The position numbers and the translations under genes are program-made. DNA of 64,000 bases from Anodontia alba (Eukaryota > Mollusca > Bivalvia > Lucinida > Lucinidae), in contig OZ024825.1 of NCBI GenBank assembly GCA_964016985.1, positions 226,501 through 290,500 on the forward strand, written 5' to 3'. The notes below the pieces were generated by a model. It searched no databases, was not told the DNA's origin, and worked only from the letters and a program-made list of their open reading frames with translations. Positions 1 through 11,885 of the stretch are shown in pieces. Positions within the stretch are counted from its first letter, which is position 1. Every line of letters starts with the position of its first letter.

Positions 1-261
1 ATTACATGGACAATGATAAAATAGCTAAATAATTGCCTGTATACACTAGTATTCAATTGTATAGAAATAGAATGGCGATAAATGTGCTATGTAACCCACT
101 GCGGGTGTGAGTTTTGGTCCTTCGGTTGCAAGTTTGATATAGCATGTATTGTATACGCTTTAAACTGATCTAAGTGAGCAAGGAAGAGTCGCAAAATAGG
201 TTTTCTAGTAATAAATTTAAGCTAGGAAATCACACAAGATATAATATGCAGAATAAGGTTT

Positions 262-826
262 TTGGGGCTTGACGATATTATATATCTTTGGTCTGGCCCG
301 CCGTAGCTCAACTATTGGTTTTCATTAATTCTGGCATACTGTAGAATTAGCCATAAGTATTCGTCTTTGTTTATTATAGTGATTAATTTGATTTTTATGT
401 TTTCGCTTTGATGCATTGACTGAGGTGGGAGCCTTTATGCGAACCGAATTTTTATGTATTTCTGTATTAAGAGTAGCATCGGGACCCAGGGTGAAGTTGG
501 CTAGCTATAAAAGTGCTTCAAACTCCGCGCTGGTTTACTCCACTGACCATTCTAAGGCGGTGGTCCCGGTGTTAGTCTTTCTTTTTGTTCCTTTGTGATT
601 TATTCTACGAGGCGATTTTTGTATGTCGTACCGTGTGTCATTTTGTTCTTGTGTTTTTCAGACCTCACTTGGGGAAGAGAGAGCTAATCTTAGTGCTTTT
701 CGTACGTTTGTTCGATTTGTGCTTGTTTGGATTTGTCGGTTTTCTCTTCCTCTTGGTGTCTGGGAAGGGCTGCGGTTTGTGATTGTGGCACTCCATGGAC
801 TTTCTCTTACCTTTTTTTTTTATTGA
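262..826 (+). repeat. Family F dispersed element, copy 1
   Basis: This stretch matches 62600-63200 almost end to end: GGGGCTTGACG near the left, GGCCCGCCGT, a block reading GGGACCCAGGGTGAAGTT, CTAAGGCGGTGGTCCCG, then CTTGGGGAAGAGAGAGCT and a terminal T-run. It lacks about 19 bases (TCCTTTTAGTATTGCGATT) that three other copies carry just after a CAG. Short overlapping reading frames here are not conserved as protein. The element class is not recognised. Confidence 0.8.
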
Positions 827-1169
827 GCCTGTTCATACGATAAGGAAAAGATTGAGTAAAAATGGGTCCATTGTATATGTATCGTCTACTATTAACATAG
901 TTTACTTCTTCGAATTTTCAGAGTCACTCATTAGGTTGAAATGAAAGAGATGGTCGGCAGATGAAAACAAAAAAAATCTACTAGAATGGGGCTGTTTACT
1001 GAGGCAAGAAGATGCCTCCCTCCCAATCCTGGAAAAGTTATAGAAGAGCTACAGAATGAGTTGGGAAACACAAGAACAGCTGCTCAGATATGTAATAAAG
1101 TGCATAATTTAATAAACGAAAAACAGATGATCGCTTAGATATTTATCACATAGTAACATCACGTCAACC
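827..1169. other. Stretch with no recognised feature
   Basis: No coding signal, tandem repeat or known element was seen here. Confidence 0.4.
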
Positions 1170-1445
1170 AATGCCGTCGTAATTAAAAATTTGACCCTGC
1201 TGAAAATGACCCTACTTGTCACTTTTCAACACTGAAAACTGACCTGGGTCACTTTTTAACGGAAAGGTAACTTTTTTTAACGTTGAAAACCGACCTCGGA
1301 ACCCTTAATTTAAGAACTCACCCACACGTGAAAAACTGATTCTCGTTTAATTTTGATCAATAAACAGTCGGATCAGTTTTCAACATGAAACACTGGCATG
1401 TACTACATTTTAACATTAAAAACTTATGAGCTTGATTAAAGATTA
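1170..1445. repeat. Family M: clustered AACGTTGAAAA-type short repeats
   Basis: Several variants of TTTTCAACGTTGAAAA, itself nearly palindromic, recur with GACC/GGTC spacers and AACATTAAAAACT. A second block at 2960-3165 shares the same words. It may be a degenerate satellite or foldback element. Confidence 0.45.
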
Positions 1446-1584
1446 AGCTTCTGGGTCCTAGAACTGATGGAAGACTTGGTAATTATCATGCAATTCAAAC
1501 GTATGGGCTATAATGTAGATGTAATGTGACAGTCTGCATGCTTGGTGATTGACCAAATCAAGCTTAACAACTTTGCAGTCCTCT

Positions 1585-1705
1585 TTACTTGCAGTTCTTT
1601 TTCTCGGGATTCAGACTCGGTAATGGCCGCACCGTAAATCTAAATATTTGGTTAGTTGGGGCTTGACGCTTGTTTTTTGTTTCTTGGCCCACCGGGGTTC
1701 TCCCA
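1585..1705 (+). repeat. Family F fragment (left end only)
   Basis: The order CAGACTCGGTAATGGCCGC, then GGTTGGGGCTTGACG-like sequence, then TTGGCCCACCGGGGTTC parallels 62575-62665, which is the left end of the longest F copy. The rest of the element is absent. Confidence 0.55.
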
Positions 1706-1904
1706 AAGTCTATGGTGGTCTTCTTTTGATTTAGTGTTTCAGTGGTGTTATTGACGCACTAGGGAACTCCAGGTATCTCAACGCTGCACAACTGTCCACG
1801 CCTTATCCTTGCTTCATCGTAGTCTTTTCGTTGATTTTAATTGTTGCCCATGATGACTCCTAAATAAGCTAGAGAACCTACACGCGAGTCTTAGTTTTCA
1901 CCTG

Positions 1905-2030
1905 TTTGGGTAAAAGCTGTTTACTCGGCTTATCACTTGTGATTTTATTGTTTGTTTAGATATATTTGTCAATCTTTCCCTTTGAAATTTGAGATGTGTG
2001 AGTTCTGGTTCAGTCAGTTCGTAAGTTTCT
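1905..2030 (+). repeat. Dispersed repeat, uninterrupted copy
   Basis: Sequence around AGCTGTTTACTCGGCTTATC followed by TATTTGTCAATCTTTCCCT matches two separated pieces at 6985-7053 and 7905-8000. This copy looks contiguous where the other is split by about 850 bases. Confidence 0.4.
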
Positions 2031-2959
2031 TTACTCATTTAATTTGATAATCGGTTAGCTCATTTAAAGCTTTCTTTTGCAGCGATATCAGAGGAGATAC
2101 CTATTTGCTGTTTTTTAAACAGTGTTAAAGAGGTTAATAGTGTGGGTAGGTTCGGTTGCAGTATGTTTGGTAGTTATGTTTTAAACTTCTCGATATTTGT
2201 TTACCATGCTTTGAGCTTTAATATTAGCTGCATTCAGCAGCTATCACTATATCATGGTTTAATGACTGCCATTCATCAGGTAATGATTTTGCGTATTGGT
2301 TCAGCCCACTCACAGAGCTCTACCAACAATAAAAAAGATCTTATCAAATATTTACAGATTACCAGCAGACATTCTGTGGCCTTGCACATTTTTCACTGAG
2401 CTCTGAATTTTAATATTGTCCGTTCTGCTTTTACAGGTGAATTAAACATCACCTTCATTTTTTTTTGCTAAAATCTGGAAAACAAGTAGGCACATTGGAC
2501 TAGCCCACTAGTCCACTTAGTCTTCGAATGACATAGTTTTAGGTGAGAAACAAAACTTGAGTTATGATTTTTACTCACTCAGGGTAAAAAAGATGTTACA
2601 CCGTTCTGAGAATATAAACCTTTAAACTATTTCAAAACCGTGACAAAATAAACGTCAAAAGGACTGCCCTTGGAAACAAAGACCACATTACAGATTAGAT
2701 AATGGGAGTCTCGGCTTATTGAGACTCTTCATAAGCAGTAATTAAGTTTGCAACTCTTCTCACGCCCTCTAGCTCATACATGAGTAGAACTCCATTTTAA
2801 AGAAACCACAATGGAACAAATGATCCCAAAGAAAAGGAGATATAATCTGCACTATAGGAGTTTGCTCAGATATCCCTGCAAGAGAAAGCCTGAAATCAAC
2901 TGACTGATTACAAAGCCTACCGTCTGTTTTAGCAGAGATCTAGGATCCAAAACCTTAAT
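2031..2959. other. Stretch with no recognised feature
   Basis: The only frame of note is an 85-residue one at 2142-2399 on the plus strand, with no family resemblance that I recognise. No repeat structure was seen. Confidence 0.35.
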
Positions 2960-3165
2960 CTTCAATGTGCTGTTAAGTTTTTTTTTATGTTAGAATGTAG
3001 TCTGTGCCATTTTTTTCATGTTAAAAACTTACTCGACTCTTTGTGATCAAAGTTTCGCGTTTGCGTTGGTCTTAATTAACGGTCGGTTTTCAACGTTAAA
3101 AATAGATCACTTATCGTGGACCCAAGTCAGTTTTCGACGTTGAAAATTGACGCGCACGGTGTACA
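2960..3165. repeat. Family M, second block
   Basis: It shares TTCATGTTAAAAACTT, GGTCGGTTTTCAACGTTAAA and CAGTTTTCGACGTTGAAAA with the block at 1170-1445. Confidence 0.45.
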
Positions 3166-3182
3166 ATATAGCTGCTTATCAA

Positions 3183-3184
<2 letters not shown>

Positions 3185-3213
<29 letters not shown>
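3185..3213. repeat. (TA)n microsatellite
   Basis: Uninterrupted alternating TA. The next 300 bases hold nothing recognised except AGTAAAACTGCGCTTTTAGG near 3305, which resembles a fragment of the G repeat family at 40-41 kb. Confidence 0.9.
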
Positions 3214-3217
<4 letters not shown>

Positions 3218-3529
3218 AAGGACGTAAAAAGCATAAAGATATAATTCAGACTTCTGATCTAAGGTTAAGCTTCATAGCTGGATTATTATGTTGCCATTCA
3301 TATAGTAAAACTGCGCTTTTAGGATACCAAAAACTGCTGTTATAGTTTGTGGCTGTTGTTGAGAGGTAACTGTTAGTTGCAGTTACACTATATTTTCGTT
3401 GTAGTTTGTTTCTGACTTATACTTTAAAGCGCGTGTTTAGGTAACTTTTCTATGCATACTTGGACTTTATTTGGTAGCAATATTTAATGTTATTCAAAGT
3501 GCTAGAATAGTTAAATCCAGCAAATAAAG

Positions 3530-4035
3530 TACAAATAATCTTTAATATAGGATATATGATATCTGATATACTAATTCAGATATCTTGTCCTGTATTAGAT
3601 ATCATTTATGCTATATAAGGTATCTGATAAAATATATAAGATATCTTATTTCCTATTTGAGATATATTATATAGCATTTCAGATATCTTATATAGCATAT
3701 TAGATATATGCCAACTAATATATCTTAATTAGCATATAAGATATCTTGTATAGCATATGAAATATCTAAATTGACATATTAGATATCTTATTTAGATAAA
3801 ATATATCAACTATTATATCTATCTTATATATTATATAAGGCGTCTGATATATTAAACCAGATATCTGATTTATAGTAGAAATAGTAAAACGGCTTGCTGG
3901 TAAGCCGTTTCACTATTTATTATACAGAATTGATATCTTATATATTATATCAGATATCCAACATAGGATATAAGCTATCTAATATAGGATGTTAGATATC
4001 TGTATAAGTATATCAGATATCTTATATCCTATAAT

Positions 4036-4083
<48 letters not shown>

Positions 4084-4510
4084 CATAAGATGTCTGATAT
4101 ATCATATTGGATATCTTATTTAATTCCACATATAAGACATCTTATTTACTATTTAAAATATCTTATTTGTTAAATTAGATATCTTGTATATTGATATAGA
4201 CATCTGATATACTAAATAAGATATCTGATATACTAAATGAGATATCTTATTTAATTGAATAAATAAGGTATCTTCTATAGTAAATAAGTTATCTTATATC
4301 CTATATAAGATATTTTGTATAGATTATGATATCTTATATAGCATATAAGATATACGTCAATTTAGATATCTTATATAGCATATACCTTAACTGGCATATA
4401 AGATATCTTATTTATATAAGATATCTTATGTAATATATCAGATATACAAGATTTCTGATATATTAAGTCAGATATCTGAGTTATAGAATAAATAGTAAAA
4501 CTGCTTCCCA
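3530..4510. repeat. GATATC-rich degenerate satellite block
   Basis: About 1 kb built from variants of AGATATCTTATATAGCATATA, many of them locally self-complementary. It includes a (TA)n run at about 4037-4079. A GC-bearing hairpin near 3888-3916 (AAACGGCTT / AAGCCGTTT) sits at the centre of an imperfect palindrome of roughly 55-base arms. The left arm recurs as a direct repeat near 4450-4507, ending TAAAACTGCTTCC. Confidence 0.75.
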
Positions 4511-6080
4511 TGTACACTAGGTCAGAAGCTGTAAGGTATTAAAGAAACGAAAATGAGCATTGATCCTTGTCTTCGAAATTCTTACTCTATACCTCGGGGT
4601 GTGGAGGTACTCTTAATTGGCCTACTACATAAGCTACGATTATTGTTTGAGGTTTAGACTTTTGAATTTTACTAGTTTTGAGGGTAGGAGAAAATAGACT
4701 ATTTTGTGGGTATTGGCCATTTGAAAGTAGTTTTTAGCCATTTTCAAAACTGACTAATTTTGGGGGTCTATCAGAACTTTCAGTATTTTTCTGGTATTGT
4801 AAGACTCGGGGTTAGAACCTTCTATTCAACTTACAGTTGTTTTATTTAGTTTTAACAGCTCTAATTCTGCTGTGCATTAGTTCAATGCCATTAAAGTAAA
4901 ACCGGAGCTACTGTTGGAAACTATTTAAGGCACTTATATTACTTATACAATCATTAAACAGGAAAAATAATTGAAAACCACACATTTATAAAAATGACAG
5001 CAATGGAAATATTTTTTAGATATGCTATACAGCTACTTTTTGTGGGGTATGGCCGATACGTATACCGTGTGTTTTTCTGGATAAACGCTAGATGCTCGGA
5101 TCCAACCTATGTAGCAGACAAAATTCAGAGTACCCCCACCCTCTCCCTCTCCTCCCCACATACACACACGGGCTCTGTACATTGCTATTAATGGTTTAGA
5201 AAGTTTAATCGGGTTTCATGGAGATGCACTCATACAATCAAACAAAAAAGTATTTCAAAATTTCCACATCTTTTTATTGATGCGACGGAACCTACACTAC
5301 GAAATTAAGACGAATGAAAACTCCTCACTCTAAAATAAAATGTTTTGATTGACTTAGACAGTTAGCAACTTTATAAATGTTTACCTTGCCATCTGCGATG
5401 GCGTGGGTATATGGAGAATACTTTACTAAGTTTAGATGCAAGATTGTTTGATGACCAATTATTTTTGAAATAGCATAGGTTTTGAGCATTATAGTTATGA
5501 ATACCATTTCTTTCTGTGAAATTTGCATATCAAATTTTCGATAAAATACAATTGTGTCATATCGGCATATATGTGTTTATTGTACTTTTATTGGTAAGAA
5601 ACTGCCAGGCCCAAGCGTTTAGGCTGAAAGCATCCTCTAACTCTCTCTCTCTATCATGAAGAGATAAAGAGAATACAAGCCTAAAAGTACGGTTTCGAAG
5701 GAGGCGAAATAAAAATATTTATGGCTTTTGGAAAAGAGACATCGCTGTTGTTTGTTTTCTGATTAGCATATTTGATTAATTTTCGCCTATTTTCAAAAGA
5801 AATTGATTGATGTTAGTATTTGCCAATATCAGAATAAGAAATGGTTTTTGAATCTAGTTATTGTCCTAAAATAAACCAAGAAAATAAAAGTGATTAGTAG
5901 GGATTTTAGCTAGTTTGTTATAAATATGGCAGAATAGGCAAATATCGATTCTACTAATATTTGCTGGACGGTAACCTAGAAAGCTGAATGGTTGCAGTCA
6001 TTACAATAACAAGTCTATGGAGTTAAAACCCCGGCCAACCCACTTTAAATAGCGAAAAGTGGGGTTTGCTGCGGGATGGG
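4511..6080. other. Stretch with no recognised gene
   Basis: Only short frames are present (65 residues at 4994 plus, 67 at 5325 minus), with no recognisable domains. Bases 5640-5655 hold a short CT run, and 6030-6080 hold a small imperfect hairpin around AAAGTGGGGTTTGC. Confidence 0.35.
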
Positions 6081-6084
6081 TTGG

Positions 6085-6205
6085 ATTTTCCTATTTTTGT
6101 ATGAAACATAGATTGTCGGTGCCCATTAGAACCCCCTCGCTGAGGCAGTTCTCAAAAGCTCACAAAATCTATGTTTGGCATAGAAATTAGAAAATAATCA
6201 CCTTT
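6085..6205. repeat. Family D foldback element
   Basis: The arms AAACATAGATTGTCGGTGCC and the complement of ACAAAATCTATGTTTGGC flank a GAACCCCCTCGCTGAGG centre. The same architecture recurs at 25577, 39155 and other D sites. Confidence 0.55.
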
Positions 6206-6735
6206 TTTCTTTGAAAAAATGCAGCTTGTGACACCATGGCACATAGCTTTATAGTGCATAGTTAAGTTAACGTAATCAATCTGTCAAAAGTTTTTGATAA
6301 CTAAAACCTTGAAATAAAAATTCTCGTTGGCCAGATAGCAGATGTAGAAATAGGCAAACGATGTCATGTTACTCGTAGCTTAATCCCTTACTTGTCTAAA
6401 AATAAACAAGGGCCTAATTGGATATATATTTATTAATTGGATATATATTTGTTACACTGGCAAAAGGAAAACCCATTTCTTTTTGGCCATTTGCCTTGCA
6501 CTGTTCTCTCTGTGCTATCACGCCACTGACTTACAGCATCACCATTGTGCCTTCTCCTTGTTACTAACAAATGCCAAATGTTTTCGGATTGAAATTTCGC
6601 TTTAATATATTCATTATTACATTGGTGTAACAAAATACCATCTCTACCCGAGGAAAATTGTCGGGAAATTTCGGTGGGGGCGGAGTGGTGCAATCTGATT
6701 TAAGTTTAATGACTTAATTTGCTATCTAAGCCTAG
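6206..6735. other. Stretch with no recognised feature
   Basis: An 86-residue minus-strand frame at 6433-6693 has no family resemblance that I recognise and no adjoining exon signals. Confidence 0.3.
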
Positions 6736-6835
6736 TCACTAAAGATCCACAAAGACAGACGAACGGACACACGGACAGCCAACGTGATACCATATTACCG
6801 CGCCACAATCGTGTGGCGGGGTATAAAAAAACAAA
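6736..6835. repeat. Probable end of a dispersed repeat (GACGGAC-type tail)
   Basis: CAGACGAACGGACACACGGA is followed by ATACCATATTACCGCGCCAC and the complementary GTGTGGCGGGGTATAAAAA. This resembles the terminal stretch of element J near 56590 and could be the end of a related non-autonomous transposon. Confidence 0.35.
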
Positions 6836-6984
6836 ACATACCAACATTATAAGACTAATTATACTAACTTTCTTTATGAGAATGACCCCAGTTGAGATGT
6901 CTTTTAAATAACAGGTCTTTATGTTTGGGTGCTGATTAACTTTTAAATGTTCTCATTATAACACTTCTACCACTCCAAACTACT

Positions 6985-8000
6985 TAGTTCAGGTAACTGA
7001 GTTGCAAACTGTTTTGGAAAGAGCTGCTTACTGGCTTGTCATCTGTAATTATTTACGCCGGGCTCCAGCCCGGCGTATCTATTTGAGGTTCTTTTTGTAA
7101 AATGTTTATGCCTTTGAAGAACATCGGTTTTCTTCCAGTTTTATTGGGTTCTTAGTGGGGTTATATGAAACGATTCACATCCCCCGTTCCCCCCCCCCCC
7201 ACCCCCCCCCCCTACAACACACACATTGTTTTTTTATTATTATTCAAAGTCACACTTTTGCAGCAGATAACTGTGTTATTGGGAAGTACTATGTAGAATG
7301 AATGTAACAATGTGGGTTTTGCTCATTTAAAAGAGAATTGAGCAGTTTTCCCGTAGGAGCCCCAATTTGACCATTTAACCTGAAATGAGCTTGTTGCTGT
7401 CAATATTCGTACACGTTTGAATTTTTTCATTTCGTTTTCATATTTTCGTCGTACTACGAAGAAGATACAAAAGATAGTTTTCTTTGTTTACGATTGGAAA
7501 TATGCATTCTCAAATCGAACGGATTATAAGCTGGTTTAATAATACAGATTAATTTGATATTCAAGCATGGAAAGATTTGGGCCAAAAGAAAATGTTATGA
7601 GTGGAGAAAAGAACGAAACGTTGCTACATAGATGATTTCGGATATAGTATGTTCGGCCTAGGCTATGGATGGCGACATGTAATTATGTATGCTGGCTAGA
7701 AAACAGACGACCATAGTTGATTTTTTACATAGCTCTGATGACGTCTGTAATGTTTCACATCGTTGAGTATTGCGGTAATTTACATGTATATAATTACAAC
7801 CCTTCATAAATTATAACATTTTTTCACTATACTACAATCTATAGGGAGCTAAAGTAATGCATGACAGATTAGTTTCTAGGTGTATTGATGCTTTCCATCA
7901 ATGCTTTCGTGTATTGTTTATTAAGATGTATTTGTCTATCTTTCCCTCTGATATTGGGGATAAGGTTTGGGCTCTGGTTCGATCAGTTCCTTAAGAGGTT
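6985..8000 (+). repeat. Dispersed repeat split by an insertion
   Basis: The flanks 6985-7053 and 7905-8000 together match the contiguous copy at 1905-2030. The material between begins at a perfect 11-bp-stem hairpin (7054-7077, TACGCCGGGCT/AGCCCGGCGTA) and includes a C-rich run at 7186-7212. No protein was recognised in the inserted part. Confidence 0.35.
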
Positions 8001-8410
8001 AATATATATCGCTGACACTTTCAAAGTACTGTTATATACATGTAAATATTTACACTGATACCTGTAAATATTTACCCTGAATCCAAAGCTGATTTTAATA
8101 TATGAGTCAGCACTACGGCATAATAATTTCCGAAGAAAACCAATATGTTTCTATTTTCAAATTTTCATCAAACATCCTTCCTCCCTGGGTCCAATTAAAA
8201 GAGCGTGGTTAACATAATTTGAACCATTTTTAGGATGTGGGGTATATATTTCTAGACCTTTGATATAATGGGGTATATAAACATACAAAATTTCTGGGGC
8301 ATATTTAGTTGTGGGGTATATATAATATATATACATATATATGACACATAATTAGGTTTAAAAGTTGTGCCACATAATAAGGTTTTAAACCAATACCCCG
8401 TATCTTGACA

Positions 8411-8417
<7 letters not shown>
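8001..8417. other. Stretch with no recognised gene
   Basis: It begins with a small imperfect duplication of TGTAAATATTTAC near 8040-8080. Nothing else was recognised. Confidence 0.35.

Positions 8418-8482
<65 letters not shown>
8418..8482. repeat. (TA)n microsatellite
   Basis: Long TA run. It is read in one frame as alternating Tyr-Ile, which is not a protein signal. Confidence 0.9.
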
Positions 8483-8484
<2 letters not shown>

Positions 8485-8560
8485 CGTACGTACTCATTAG
8501 AAAGGCTTCTGCAAGGCGCTTCTATTGAGTACCCAAAACAAGTTTTTTTGCGAAGAAATG
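8483..8560. repeat. Family D foldback element, truncated
   Basis: TACTCATTAGAAAGGCTTCT pairs with GGCGCTTCTATTGAGTACCC, the central hairpin of family D. The left arm is cut by the TA run. Confidence 0.5.
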
Positions 8561-8717
8561 AAAGAACATCAATATGTTAGGTTAAAACATTGTCTTATCC
8601 AAAGCTATGGCTCAGAAGTAAACAGTTTACATAGGTGTGTTAACGTTAGATTACACCTCCTGAGAAAACTGTAGCAACAATTTCTAGTTAGGATTATTAA
8701 AAAAGAAGCAACCATCA

Positions 8718-9630
8718 TATGAACATCCCCCTACTTTCTGAGCATCGCCCTCCCCTCCTTCACTTCCGCGATACCCTATTTCTACTATATGAACATCCCC
8801 ATACTTTCTGAGCATCACCCTCCCCTCCTTCACTTCCGCGATGCCCCATTTCTACTATATGAACATCCCCATACTTTCTGAGCATCGCCCTCCCCGCCTT
8901 CACTTCCGCGATGCCCCATTTCTACTATATGAACATCCCCATACTTTCTGAGCATCGCCCTCCCCGCCTTCACTTCCGCGATGCCCCATTTCTACTATAT
9001 GAACATCCCCATACTTTCTGAGCATCGCCCTCCCCTCCTTCACTTCCGCGATGCCCCATTTCTACTATATGAACATCCCCATACTTTCTGAGCATCGCCC
9101 TCCCCGCCTTCACTTCCGCGATGCCCCATTTCTACTATATGAATTTCCCCATACTTTCTGAGCATCACCCTCCCCTCCTTCACTTCCGCGATGCCCCATT
9201 TCTACTATATGAACATCCCCATACTTCTGAGCATCGCCCTCCCCGCCTTCACTTCCGCGATGCCCCATTTCTACTATATGAACATCCCCATACTTTCTGA
9301 GCATCGCCCTCCCCGCCTTTACTTCCGCGATGCCTCATTTCTACTATATGAATTTCCCCATACTTTCTGAGCATCACCTTCCCCTCCTTCACTTCCGCGA
9401 TGCCCCATTTCTACTATATGAACATCCCCATACTTTCTGAGCATCACCCTCCCCTCCTTCACTTCCGCGATGCCCCATTTCTACTATATGAACATCCCCA
9501 TACTTTCTGAGCATCGCCCTCCCCGCCTTCACTTCCGCCATGCCCCATTTCTACTATATGAACATCCCCATACTTTCTGAGCATCGCCCTCCCCTCCTTC
9601 ACTTCCGCGATGCCCCATTTCTACTATATG
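8718..9630. repeat. 70-bp minisatellite, about 13 units
   Basis: The unit contains ATGAACATCCCCATACTTTC and CCTTCACTTCCGCGATGCCC, followed by CTACTATAT. Spacing between successive CTACTATAT words is 70 bases. Units differ by few substitutions (GCATCGCCC/GCATCACCC, CCCTCC/CCCGCC) and one carries a one-base deletion near 9215, so the array is young. It is more GC-rich than its surroundings. Confidence 0.9.
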
Positions 9631-9649
9631 AAAAGGTGAAAGATGGTGG

Positions 9650-10165
9650 TGTGGCCTCAGTGATGAATAAATGAAATATTTTATGGTTGTTTAAATCACA
9701 GAAGTTGTTTTAGAAAACATTTTTCGTGTAGTCAATCGTCATTAAAAACGAGGCGAGACTAACTTTGCGCAAGACAGATATTCCGAATTAGAAAACTTAA
9801 TGTATACCATGCTCTTATGTTGTTGTGAAAAGTTAGATACCGCCCCTTTCCGGTGGGCGGTTTAATAAACAACACCAATAAAAGGTTTCATCAATTATTT
9901 CTGAGCTGTTACACGCAACACACAACTATATAAGGAAACACTAAATATATTCAGACAATATATGCTTTTTGGAGGAAAGATGTCAATATTTTAGTTAAAG
10001 CATTCGCTTATTTTGAACTATTGCTAAGAAAAAGTCGGAGGTGCCTAACTTTGCGCAACACATTAGAGAGGTTCCAAAGTTGAAAGCTTAAAAGGATAAA
10101 TAGATCATTTCTGAGGTTTTACACACAACTTTAAAGAGAAACATTTCATTTATTCAGACAAGGTA
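9650..10165. repeat. Diverged tandem duplication, about 240-bp unit
   Basis: ACTAACTTTGCGCAAGACA and CCTAACTTTGCGCAACACA begin two similar stretches. Each is followed by CACGCAACACACAACT or CACACAACTT, then TTATTCAGACAA and TTTTTGGWGGARA. A third weak match lies near 36840-36950. Confidence 0.4.
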
Positions 10166-10195
10166 TTTTTGGTGGAGAAATGAGCAATTATGTCC

Positions 10196-10298
<103 letters not shown>

Positions 10299-10390
10299 AA
10301 AACATTGTTTTATCGGGAGGCATTGCTCAGAAGTATAGATTTACTTAGCCATGTTAATAATTTGTAGTCTACAGTATCCAATAATTGCGT

Positions 10391-10465
10391 AAGCGGACAG
10401 CGAAGGTCCGCATCAGACTGCACGCATGTGCAGTCTGATCTGGGCCGTCGCTGTCCGCATATGCC
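10391..10465. repeat. Family A foldback element
   Basis: GCGGACAGCGA and TCGCTGTCCGC form outer arms. CATCAGACTGCAC and GTGCAGTCTGATC form inner arms around GCAT. The inner word GCAGTCTGATC recurs at more than a dozen places in the window. Confidence 0.75.
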
Positions 10466-11345
10466 CTGAAAGCAACTTTTTCTCATTCCACTGCCTATAT
10501 ATATATGAATAAAGCTCCTGTTAGATGCTATAATCAGAAGTGTTCAGAGAAAGTCTTTAATCTTTCCTTCAATTAGCCGTCGTGTGTTAGAGAATCGATT
10601 TGAGCCGGATTCCGTCACCACTCTCAAATGGACATTGTATTTTATGCGAACACAACATGCTAGGACCATTTGCGCATAAATTACGCACAACTTTTATTTC
10701 AGCTTAACGCTAAAGAAAGAATCGGATGTTAAGTATGTTTGGGTGAACTGAGGGCCTGGCCAGATTGTGCAGAATGGTTTGGGCTTTAACAATTCGCAGC
10801 CAGCTTTATCTAGGCATTGCTGTGTTCCGGCTCTTTTCTCTCCAGTAATGGAACATTTTATATTGATTCTTCCATTTCAGTTCTGTTATTTGTGCCATGT
10901 CGGACTATCCGAGGGTTATGGAAGCATACAGTTACCATCAGCTGATAATCTCGTTACATTTTAACATAAATATTCTATCGTGTCTCGTATTATTTAATTT
11001 ACTTTTCTATTTTTGTTTTACTTCATGTTTGAATGTTCCACTGGAATTTCAATCACATGACGTAACAAGAGAACAAATGCTCGCTCCACTCACCGCTTCC
11101 TCCCCTACACATAATATTGGTGAAACATTGGTATAATAGTGTAAGCTTTATTAGGCAACTACAGACCTTAACTGTTTGTAAACTTTATATCATTTTTTGT
11201 CTGCCAGTTATTTGGTTTACACAAATCTGACTCACTGTACTTGATACCCAATCCTTCTTTATTTCTCCAGTATTTTGTAATGGAAATTCATTCCGCGGCT
11301 TTTCCATGCATAAAACGGCTCTAGATAAGAGAGTATCTAAATAAA
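10466..11345. other. Stretch with no recognised gene
   Basis: Frames of 65 and 79 residues at 10767-11136 overlap in different phases. They show no recognised domain and no repeat match. Confidence 0.35.
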
Positions 11346-11755
11346 TAGTTTTCTTATTTCTCCTTGAAAACATATGTTGAAGTTTTCACTTAAGGCGCCT
11401 CGGCTATATATATATATATAAACCCCATTGTGTTAATAGTCCTATGTGAATTTTATACTTGTGAACGTATAAGTGAAGATACCTAGGAAATACCACAATC
11501 ACGAAGCCCAGCCCCTCCCGAGGCAGCAAAAGAAGCAGAGACAAGTAAGAAATAAGAACAACAAGAAGACACACAATCGAAGAAGAACTGCATGAGAAGA
11601 ACCAACTTGGAACGGTCAGTAGAAAAACTACTGTAGGCTATAATATATTGATTTTTTTCTATCATTTCTCCATGAAAACATACGTTAGTGGTACTCATTA
11701 GAAGCGCATCAGTGAGATACTTCTAATAAGTACACACAACATACGTTAGACAGAA
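11346..11755. repeat. Family D pieces around an F/H-related fragment
   Basis: A half D element (TTTCTCCTTGAAAACATATG) at about 11355 and a full D hairpin at 11655-11755 (CATTAGAAGCGCATCAG with ACTTCTAATAAGTAC) flank 11480-11640. That middle part carries ACTTGGAACGGTCAGTAGAA, the core word of families F and H, and ACCACAATCACGAAGCCCAG, which resembles the F end. Confidence 0.5.
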
Positions 11756-11777
11756 TTTACTATTTATTATAAAAGAC

Positions 11778-11885
11778 TTCCTGGCAAGGCTACCAGTTCT
11801 CAGGATAAAAGAGTTCCTGGCAAGGCTGCCAGTTCTCAGGATAAAAGAGTTCCTGGCAAGGCTGCCAGTTCACAGGGTACGCCTA
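11778..11885. repeat. 36-bp tandem repeat, three units
   Basis: TTCCTGGCAAGGCTGCCAG recurs at 11778, 11814 and 11850, with TTCTCAGGATAAAAGAG between. Confidence 0.85.
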
